The notes under the pieces were generated by a model. That model did no database searches. It saw only the letters and a list, made by a program, of their open reading frames with translations, and was not told where the DNA came from. From Tricholoma matsutake (taxonomy: Eukaryota > Basidiomycota > Agaricomycetes > Agaricales > Tricholomataceae), in the NCBI GenBank assembly GCA_026075535.2, contig AP026550.1, positions 9,300,001 through 9,364,000 on the forward strand: a stretch of 64,000 nt of DNA, written 5' to 3'. Within the stretch, counting starts at the first letter, position 1. Each line of letters opens with the position of its first letter. Below are positions 46,375 through 55,616 of the stretch, one piece after another. The position numbers were made by a program, and so were the translations under genes.

Positions 46375-47404
46375 GTATGTAGAAACTGATAGATTTTGGC
46401 ACTGCATCGATGACTCGATTGTTGAGACCTGAAGTTTAAAACCAACAACATTCAAAACTCCAAGCCTGGCGTGGTTACGACAGAGGCTTTTACCATTTCA
46501 TAAATACTATTTAAAGTAATACTTACTGCTGCAACTTGAACTCAGTACACGGCATATGGGACAAAGTTGTCGAGACATGTCTTACCTGACTAGAAAACTA
46601 CCGCATCTTGTCAATGGAGAAGGCGCGACTGACGCATTGGTGGAATGAGCAAATGGTGGCATATGACACCTCCGAAGTGACATCACGGTGTGTGTATTTC
46701 GATGATGCACCCATGCAACACCCCGTATAAACTCCATGGGGCTGCAACATCAGCACAGACCACAGACAACTTCAAGTTGCTTGCGAGATCACACAGCAAT
46801 AGTCACCTGCCTTTCGTCCTGGAGCTTTTCCTGCATCTCATGGGAACAATTCATCATGTATCGCCACCCTAGGGCCTAGGCTACACAATACTACGTCGTT
46901 TTCAAGATCATACCATGTACTATGGTGGTCAAGGCATTGACAACCAGGTGGCATTGTCATAACCTACCTCCAATGCGATTCTTGTTACCTCCGATGCGAA
47001 TGTGGATAGCTGGTCTACCATAGAGTTGACAGTACCCATAAAACAATTTACAATGAGTGGTGAGTATTATCAGAAAACCACACAATGATGCTACCTTTCA
47101 CTGAGGTCGACAGGCTGGCAAGAACGAACAAGACATTATACTACAGAATTTTCTCGCCACGAACCCGAGGTCCTGAAGATATGACCACGGACAGGACACT
47201 ATGTAATGAAGTTCCGCTTAATTAGTTTCTTCTGGCCCCAGTTTCGTGTACAATTTCGACTTAGGTACGCTGCTGCTATATGCACCTGGCGCCATGATAT
47301 TTTGGCATTGAGGTACGTGCGGTTGCTTCTCGGCTCTTTTTAGTCAGACTAAGATACCTTACAGCTCGTCGACAACACGTACACTTAAAGTATCGTCTTG
47401 TAAC
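46375..47404. other. CpG-rich intergenic DNA, no gene assigned
   Basis: About 1 kb of balanced composition downstream of the Crinkler gene. Frames are under 70 codons. On the minus strand a short open piece (LQLQDDTLSVRVVDEL, about 47340-47395) directly adjoins the copia spliced copy and might be a host exon or the element's own second leader exon. Nothing recognised. Confidence 0.4.
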
Positions 47405-47766
47405 TGTAGAAAATCAATCCTAGTACAATAAGAGTAAACTCAGTCTCTGTATAAGCGACTGTATTGGTACTGTACCTAGTACAATAAGAGTAAACTGTAA
47501 GTACAGTAAGTAATCATTCACTACTAAATAATAATGTCGGTACTCACCTCAGTCTCTGTATAAGCGACTGAGGTGGTCAGATATCTATCTACTGTATATA
47601 TACGAGCCATGTTAGATAAAGGAGAATGGCAGAAAGGTATCCGTAACATGGCTACAAACACACACCTCAAAGGGATGCGCTAAATATAGGGCACGCATCA
47701 AATACGTGCCGAGATCCGTATATGGTAATACGGCGTTCGTATGCGCTCACGGTGTTATTCTCAACA
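47405..47766 (-). repeat. Copia element 2: 3' LTR region with intron and adjoining spliced copy
   Basis: On the minus strand GGTGAGGAGGAG (polypurine tract) precedes TGTTGAGAATAACACC at 47766. TATATATA lies about 34 nt before GTCGCTTATACAG, the likely RNA start, inside a hairpin CACCTCAGTC...GACTGAGGTG. A 53-nt segment 47495-47547 starts GTGAGT and ends TTACAG. The LTR reaches CCAATACA at 47460. Directly next, 47405-47459 repeats GTCGCTTATACAGAGACTGA joined without the 53 nt to TTTACTCTTATTGTACTAGG, then diverges. Confidence 0.8.
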
Positions 47767-47807
47767 CTCCTCCTCACCGTGAGTACTCCTCCTCGCATGG
47801 AATCGAG

Positions 47808-48606
47808 TTATCGAAGGCCGAGGAAGCTAGGGAGGTAAGTGAATTGTTTGACATCCAGCGCCTTCGTGAACATATCTGCGACATTCTCGTGGGTGTTGAC
47901 ATAGATGAGTTGCAATTCATTTGATTGGATGCGTTCGCGAAGGAAATGGTATTTTATGTCGACATGTTTAACGCGGGAGTGAAGGAGGGGATCTTCGGAT
48001 AATGTCTTGGTGGCTGAGTTGTCGCAGTAGATTATTGTTGGGGGTGATTGTTGATGATTGATGGAATGAAGTAGTGTTCGCAACCAAATGCATTCCTTAG
48101 CTGTCTCAAACGCAGCAACATATTCGGCCTCGCACGACGAAGTTGCGACAACTTTTTGTTTACGCGCCGTCCAGGAGATGGCGCCAGAACCGAGGGAGCA
48201 TGTATAACCACCTACACTGCGACGTGTGTCAAGGCAGTTAGCCCAATCGGAATCGCTAAATGTGTGGAGGGATATAGGATGATTGCCACCAAGATGAAAT
48301 TGAAGATCCCTTGTACCTTTTAGGTAACGCACTAGCCTGGTGGCTGCCGTCCAATGTTCGAAGGAATAGCAATCAAGGTATTGCAAGAGTTGTTGGATGG
48401 CATAAGAAATATCGGGACGCGTACCGATGGCTAGATAGAGTAGACAACCTACGAGTGATCGGTAAGGGAGTTTGTTGAGTTGAATCTGGTCCTCAGAGGA
48501 CACAGATTGTCGATTTGCACGGCGTAATTTGGAACCAGGTTCTAGAGGTGCGGATACTGGGTGGGCATCCTTTTGGCCAAATTGTTCGACGATTTTGTCA
48601 ATCAGC
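47808..48606 (-). pseudogene. Ty1/copia Pol remnant 2 (RT end and RNase H), reading frame open
   Basis: Minus strand from about 48606: KIVEQFGQKDAHPVSAPLEP, LPYRSLVGCLLYLA.GTRPDI, ATRLVRYLKGTRDLQ, FSDSDWANCLDTRRSVGGY, GAISWTARKQ, ATSSCEAEYVAAFE, YCDNSATKTL, SRVKHVDIKYHFLRE and VADMFTKAL, then stop at 47808. No stop or frameshift in over 260 codons, unlike every other element here, and CpG is kept: this is the youngest retroelement in the window. All upstream domains are missing; copia homology ends near 48610. Confidence 0.92.
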
Positions 48607-48726
48607 GCTGCACCACAGTACCTAAAGCAAGTAGATGATGCCTCACACAAGGTACTGTTGTGTAAGGGTTATATTGTGGATTATAATTACATAAGCAACC
48701 ACACAGCTCTGGGTTCAATTCCTTTT

Positions 48727-48970
48727 CTTACACACTTTTTCAATGGAATCTGACTGGACTCCTACTGGACTCCAACCAGACTCCAACCGGACTCACTGCA
48801 GCCAGACTCCAACCAGACTCCCAGTGGACTCACTCCAGTGGACCAGTCCAGTTGTACTGGACTGGGACTGGACTGGCAACTTTGCAGGCAGTTGGCTGGT
48901 GACCAGTCCCAGTGGACTCCAGTCGGACTAGTCTGGTCCACTGGGAAAGGTGGGGGAGTGTAAAGACCTC
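48727..48970. repeat. GGACTCCA-repeat MITE remnant (hAT type)
   Basis: Dense in TGGACTCC, CCAACCAGACTCC and CCAGTCCAGT. The right end reversed reads GAGGTCTTTACACTCCCCC, nearly the same as the left end of the hAT-type element at 21834, so the family link is good. The left end (CTTACACACTTTTTC) is only loosely matching and no 8-bp duplication was found. Confidence 0.6.
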
Positions 48971-50407
48971 CATACAAAGGGTGTTGGTCTTGGAACCAGG
49001 ATTCCCCATCTTGAAGTTGATTCATGACATTCTAAAACATTAGATTTTGTGAGAAAGCATGTCATAAGAAAATATAAGAGAGAAAAAACTTGTACCACAT
49101 AACTGTCCACAAGCAATGCCATGCGTGGTGATAACATACTTTGAGATTTTGCATACACATGAAGCCAGTCCATGTATCTCAATTGCTGTGATTCAGTTGG
49201 TGCCAGTACATTTTCTACAAGGCATGGCTTCAGGAGCGAACTATTACATCACAAAAAAATCTTAGTGACCCAGAAAGTCACTTCAGATCGAACAAAGGAC
49301 CAATACATACTGTAGTTTTTGATGAGATTGGTGCGCATATTTCCAAAATGCCTCACAAAGTCTTGCAGTCCTTGACAGACAATCGAAAACCTCTTGTTCA
49401 GCAAGGAATTGGGAATGTCCTAAGAAGAAGTGGAGATATTGTTCAATATGGGTATTACAATGCTAATAAAGGACATACTGGCATCATAAAACAGCTCGCA
49501 CACCATATATACTCCAATTCCTCCCCAAACAGTGTTCGTTTTGCGGATAACTTCACAAGCTAGTCCTGTTCAGACCATCCATTTAGATGCAGCCCACATC
49601 TTGATCCAATCTGCCATATGTTGCAAAAATCTTGGAAAATCTTCATATACATTGGGAGGGCCTAAGGGGAGATCATGGATTGAAGAAGCCCACACTGGCT
49701 GAATAAAGAAAATGAAAATGATCAATTCATGAGAATTATTACCTGAAAAACCATATCAATGGTGAGAAATGCTAAGACATATTCTGGAAATTCCAAGGCA
49801 AGTCCAACCTGGAAACCATGTTCCTACCAAGTTAAATTGAGAATCAGTAAACAGGCAATATCAAAACAATATGTTTATTTACATTTTTTGGAACACATTT
49901 GACAGAGTTGTCCCAGACCTCTTTCTTGAAAAATTGAATAGATGTATGTGTGAGGTATGACAACTTAAGAATAATGGTCAATTTATCTTGTCTATGAACA
50001 GCCACAGTATCTCATACCTTGAGACATGCTGAACCAAAGTCCAGAATTATCGCATGCGCAGTTCTGGACACATCTTTCAATTCCAGTGTAGTCAGTGGAG
50101 GTGGATTTGGCTGATCTTTAGTTTTGGAAAGCATCTGTGGATATAGAGGAGTCTGGGCACAATTTGTTCCATGCTTAATCTTGCTGTCTGGGATTAACTG
50201 GAAGACATGGCCATTTTCAGCTCCAACAGATTGCTCTTCTTCCTTGGAAGCATCAGCCCACAGTGCGTGGAGAACAAAGGAATAAGAGTCCTTCAGAGAA
50301 AGATAAAAAATAAGGAAGAAGCTGAGATGTGAGGTACATTCACAGTGTTCTGGCATCACTAGATGCAGTGAAATGCCAAATGGCACATCAAATGCATGAT
50401 TGATCAA
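48971..50407 (-). pseudogene. Uncharacterised multi-exon gene, minus strand, decayed
   Basis: Coding-like minus-strand pieces: HAFDVPFGISLHLVMPEHCE, then SYSFVLHALWADASKEEEQ, GHVFQLIPDSKIKHGTN, PLTTLELKDVSRTAHAIILD (50407-50025); HGFQVGLALEFPEYVLAFLT (about 49840-49745) ending at a GTAATAATT donor; PVWASSIHDLPLGPPNVYED, MADWIKMWAASKWMV, a TGA in place of Arg, and TGLACEVIRKTNTVWGGIGV (49700-49470). Frame 48928-49182 may be its end. The family is seen as hypothetical proteins in mushroom genomes, but its function is unknown to me. Confidence 0.5.
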
Positions 50408-50675
50408 TGATCAAAATGTCACATGTTTATGTACATCTGATCATTTCCTTCAAAATTGTGGACACATGACAGTTGGATTACTTTTTACACTTCCTTAAGC
50501 CTCTAAATAGTTTAAATATTGATTCTGAATTGTTTCTGGAGCTTAGTTGTTCATTGTTCAATAGCTATAGCCCTGTCTCTGGTGCTATCTGTGTGTTAGC
50601 CGAGCTCATGCATGTGATCACATGACCCAGTCTGATACTTAACCGACATGGCGACATTACTTTTTGTGTGCATGG

Positions 50676-50930
50676 CCACCATTCACTTGTGTGCACGGTG
50701 ACCATTCACTTGTGTGCACGGTGACCATTCACTTGTGTGCACGGTGACCATTCACTTGTGTGCACGGTGACCATTCACTTGTGTGCACGGTGACCATTCA
50801 CTTGTGTGCACGGTGACCATTCACTTGTGTGCACAGTGACCATTCACTTGTGTGCACAGTGACCATTCACTTGTGTGCACAGTGACCATTCACTTGTGTG
50901 CACAGTGACCATTCACTTGTGTGCACAGCA
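50676..50930. repeat. 23-bp minisatellite, about 11 copies
   Basis: The unit GTGACCATTCACTTGTGTGC plus ACG or ACA repeats with an exact 23-bp period; the word ACCATTC falls at 50678, 50701, 50724, 50747, 50770, 50793, 50816, 50839, 50862, 50885 and 50908. Early units have GCACGGTG and the last four GCACAGTG, a block change at a CpG. No spacers, so not a CRISPR. Confidence 0.95.
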
Positions 50931-52236
50931 ACACCAACCTATGCATGGCAACAACTTGTGGTGTAGCAAACTTTTATTTTGTATTGTGACCATGGTTGTG
51001 TTATGTAGTGTACTACTTTTATTACTTAGAGTGCAACAATTCTTTTTTTGTGCAATTGGCACAGCATAATGCCACTGTGTAGTTTCAAATGTGTTTTCCT
51101 CTATACAAAGAACTGACAAGGTGCAGTACTTGTACTATACCTGAGTTGCTTATGTAATGTAGTCAGTCATTTTTATTCCATTTCCATTTCTTTTAACTTT
51201 TCCCAGTGCCAGCAACTTGAAGTTGGCTACTACTGCTTACTTGTCTCGTCTGCCCTTCATTTTATCTCCTACTTATTCTTGGTATTCACTGATTTGACTT
51301 TTTGTCACCTGCCTTGATCAATTTTATGAGTTTAAGGAATATTTTGATGACCTGTCTCTCAATGTTTTGAAGTACATGAAGCTGAGATTGGGGTGTTGCA
51401 TTAATTTGAACTTTTTGCTTAGCGATATGACAAACTCTCAGTGGCAAAACAGCTTGGGGACAAGAAACAAGTGAGTGTAATGCATATTTATTGATGAGTG
51501 ATTGATATTACTTACAGATTGTTTACTATGCCACATTTGGACATTTCTATTTTTAGCACACAGTATGCAAATTTTGATATCTTATCAATTAGTTTTGAAT
51601 AGATTAGATGCCCTACATTTTAAATCTGAAATGTCTGAATCAGATCAAGAAAGATAATGCATTGAAAATCTAGCTCATTAATAACGTATGTATAAGAGGG
51701 ATTGAAGGGAATCAATAAAAGATGTATCAACTCTTTCACAATCAATATACCTTGACCAATACTGAAGGGAAATTGAGGTAGTGCATCAAATTTAATATTA
51801 GATTGAACTTGATAGATATCATCAGGTTTTCTCGATTTCCCTTGCTCAGATCAGACCCAATTTTGACTGGGCCTCATTGTTTATATAATAAGAATTATAC
51901 ATATATGACTGAGAGTGGTTAAGCAATTAGAAATCATTGGGAAAACATGCAGTAAATGATATATGATGGCAACTGAGTAATGCCAGCCACACATGTGTAA
52001 CTAACAAAAACATTGAGCAGAATAACAGAGAATAAGTGCTGTCCACATCGTCTGTAGTCATGGTGTCCAAATCTGGAGTCAAACTGCCAATAACATTCTG
52101 CTCACATCACCACATTCAAAAAATATATCAAATTCATGTGAATTTCATGGAACAACCACATTTTGTACAAATGGCGGTGTAGTACATACACTCAGTTTGT
52201 TACAACCAATTTTTCACTGAAGAAAATTTTTGTTTG
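50931..52236. other. AT-rich DNA, no gene seen
   Basis: About 1.3 kb with frames under 70 codons and no motif recognised. It separates two decayed minus-strand genes. Confidence 0.5.
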
Positions 52237-55200
52237 CTATCTATCTACCTGCACAAAATGTAATTCTGCTAAGCTGCTTGTTTTTCCCTCTTGCGAGAAT
52301 GAGATTGTGCTGAAGGGCTTGACATCAACACTTAAGAGGCTTGACAAGTAAATATTAGTTGTACCTCCATAAGTCAGATCTTTATCACTATCTCCTTCAT
52401 CATAGGAAACTCCTTCATCATAAGGCAAATTATTCTCTGAATTAATTGCAACAAGATATTCTGTGACCAATTCCATGTCCAACAACATTGCTCCAAGCTC
52501 AAGGATGCCACTGACTTTGAGCAAAGTGCAAATTAGCAGGATATCTACCTATCAGCAGGATCAAAGAACTCACCTGAATGGCCTATTTTGCAATATGACA
52601 TGAATTCTGCAGTAACAGAACACCCTTCTCCCTGCCACTCAAAAGATTCCACTGATGCACCCTCAGGAAACATGTATGTGTCATATTTTGGAAAGAATTT
52701 CTTGACAAGGCTTTCAAAAGCAGCTGCAGTTGGGTTCTTCACCTTCTATTTTCTGACACTCTGCCAGCTTCTTGTATGCAGCCAAGGCTTGCACTTGATG
52801 GCAAAATACCTGATGAAACATCATCTCACCATCCACGTACTTCCTACCATCCTTGTGAGGTACAATAAACTTGAACCAAGCACTCCACCACTCCACAGCT
52901 CCCTAGCCAAACCTCTCACCTGAATTGTGCAAAGACGATCTTGCTCGAGCTTTTTATCATCCCTGTGTTGCTTCTTATATGCAGTGGGATCAAGAAGTTC
53001 ACCCAGCTCTGCAACAACACATACTAGGATGAGATCAACAGCACCTTTGAATGTGCAGACATCAGGCATGTGAGGGGTGAGGGAGGCTGAGGAGCTGGGC
53101 CTAAAGTCTCCTTTGACTAGGATGTGGTGAGTGTAAACGATAATCCTTCTGATGAGAAGATGAGAATTGCATGAATGCTCAGTGTTTGTGATGGACTTAC
53201 TAATGCAAAACATATGGAATATTCCATAAAGAGTGTCCTTTATGCAGGACATGGCATAGAAATGCCCTCCATGACAGATTGCAGCTTGCGTTGTAACAAC
53301 GAAATGGGGTGTGTTTGGGTGCATGTAACTGGTTCTGCATTAGAGTAATTTTTGGGCTTGGAAAATAAAAAGGCATACAGTCATGAACCAGGAAAAAGGG
53401 GGATAGCTTCAAGGGTCCATAAATGCTGGTTGGTTCCATTGACCTCAAAGGAGGAGGTGAACAAGGATATGTTAGAGAAATTGGAGCCATGCTTTGGTTG
53501 AGCTACTATCCACAGTTTGTACCCAGTCTGGGTGTCGATGTAGGTGGCAAACCCATCGCAGTCTATGTGCCAAAGATGATGAGCCCCTCCCATTGCAGCA
53601 AGCCCCCACCTCATGCTCATTGTGGGAAAGAGGATCAACCTCCCACAGAGAGGTAAGTTGATAGTTTCATGGAAGGCAACTAAATCAGAAGCTATGGCCA
53701 TAGGGGGATGGGGAGCAGTCGCCATGGGAAAATCCAGGCCATTGACAATTTTGAGATCACTCTAGTGGCATTCTAAAAGGTCCAGGAGGGTGCTCTGCTT
53801 GTGCCTTGACTGTGTTTCAAAACTATTTTTTTGTGACAAATCTACAATACTATGAAACAACTAACATGAAAGAAGATACCAGTCACACTCACTGTGAACA
53901 GTTATGGGTTTATCCAATGCTGCCAAAGTTTTCAAGCCTTTCTGATCAAAATTCAGACTGGGAAGAAATGGGTTGAGGACCACAATGTGTTGTCTGCTGA
54001 AGATTTCTTGAATGGTTTCTTCTGGCATGTTATCCATTGCATGACAAGACAGAACACAGAATGCCGACTGTTCTGGAGATGACGGCCACAGAGGTTTCCC
54101 ATCGACATAGCTCTCCTCCACTACCTCGTAAATGCTTTGAAAAAGCTCAAGCTCATCTTTATGCTAAAACTTGATATATAAGGAGGAGCTGTGAGAGGTG
54201 CAGAGGCTTACGTGGAATGATGGGGTATATTGCACAGTCTCTCCTCCAGGCTTGAAGAGCAAAACAGGTTTACCATCATCTTTTTTCTGTGTGAAGTCAG
54301 AACTGTATTTAGGAACAAGTCTAAGGGAGAAGTACTACCTCTGGCTGTGTTGCCAGGGTGTTTTTTCCTCGTTCCTTCTAAAATAGCAGTTTAGTAGAGT
54401 GAAGACCAGGTTAAGAACCTGACCTGACAGACCAGATCTTGGGTTAATCATATATGTCCACAATCCTACTTCCCCCCTTTGTTTCAATCTCTTTGAAATA
54501 GTTTAACATGGGGATCATTGACTTTTGAGCTTCATGTTGAGGTTTCAGCTTTGGCTTTGGCTTTGGCTTTGGTTTTGGCATTGGTGATGGTAACAGGGAT
54601 GGCGGTGGTGTGTTTTGTTTTCTTCCAGAACTCCAAGTGCTGTTGCCAGGGGGTGCAGGCTCTGAAGGTGTATTTATTGGATCTACAACCATTGTGTCAC
54701 CTGATACATTGGTGGTGTTCTTTTGCCCTGTCTCTGTCTGCACTGATTGGACTGAGCTCACTGGCACACTGCAGGATGCAGAGGAACTGGAAAGATCATG
54801 AGGGGAGGGCATAGGCAGGGATGGCAAGGAGGGCAAGGGTGGAGAGGGCATAGGCAAGGGTAGGGAGGGTATAGACAAGGGTAGGGAGGGCATAGGCAAG
54901 GGTGGGGAGGGCATAGGCAAGGGTGGGGAGGATATGGGGCTTAGTGGCTGAGGGAGGAGTGAAGTTGAAGGTGGAGTAGGGTTTAGTGGTGAAGATGAAA
55001 AAGTGAGCAATGGCTGGCAAGTGGGAGCCAAAGGTGACAAGGAGGTAGGGGTTAGTGGCAAAGCAGGCAGAGGCTGGTGGGGAGAAGGCAAAACTGATGA
55101 GGGCATAGGAGTTAGGGGCTCAGAACATGCAGAAGTATGTGAAGGTGTAAGATAGAAGGGGGTATGGGCAAAGATGGATATGAGCACAGCTTACCCTCAA

Positions 55201-55610
55201 CTGCACCCTCATCCTCCTCCTCCTTGTTGTGTGTGGCTTGGGGTGTGTGGTGGTTGGGCATACATAATAGGGGTGCCCTGAGGGTTTTCGAAGACCCAGA
55301 TTCCCATGAAGCTGGTGAAGGGGTAAACAACTGGGAAACAACTTCAAATTTGAACTAACCTGCTGTAAACCAGGTTGTGTAGGTTTGAGGGTCATCAAAG
55401 CTTTCCATCAGCATGATTTTGATATCACTTAAAGCCTGAATTAGGACATCTATGAGGGGCATACATACTTGTCAAGGCAATATCAGTAAGGGCCTTCCAC
55501 AGCCTCTTCTCAGCTCTGCTTGTGATCCCTTGGCATTGGTTGCCAAAGGCTTCCCACATCTACAACATGTATAACTCATCGCTGGCCAAGATTCCTACCT
55601 TCTGACTCAG
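52237..55610 (-). pseudogene. JmjC-like (cupin) protein family gene, decayed
   Basis: Minus strand. N-terminal exons (55610-55380) have EAFGNQCQGITSRAEKRLWK and DIKIMLMESFDDPQTYTTW; a long Pro/Ser/Leu-rich exon (55187-54444) ends MLNYFKEIETKGGSRIVDI. Then PEETIQEIFSRQHIVV and GLKTLAALD (54121-53861), and a JmjC-type core: MRWGLAA.GG.HHLWHIDCDGFATYI (His-x-Asp), GYKLWIVAQPK (53725-53381), PNTPHFVVT and CHGGHFYAM (second His), NTEHSCNSHLL (53324-52821), and C-terminal exons to 52237. JmjC domains are iron/2-oxoglutarate oxygenases, but members of this mushroom family are uncharacterised. The Arg after FPGS is TGA. Introns of 50-60 nt are implied. Confidence 0.65.
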
Positions 55611-55616
55611 CTTCCC

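Noticed and set aside
48655..48735. A tRNA-like 74-nt segment with a 7-bp acceptor-type stem (GTGTAAG/CTTACAC), a D-like arm and GGTTCAATTCC box
   Set aside because: No anticodon stem forms and the T stem has two mismatches; the right arm of the stem is also part of the neighbouring MITE end. At best a tRNA-derived relic.
50676..50930. CRISPR-like array
   Set aside because: Units are tandem with no spacers, and the genome is eukaryotic.
54796..55187. Pro/Ser/Leu repeat frame as a separate secreted protein
   Set aside because: It continues in frame with the uncharacterised exon of the JmjC-like gene and has no signal peptide; treated as a low-complexity linker.
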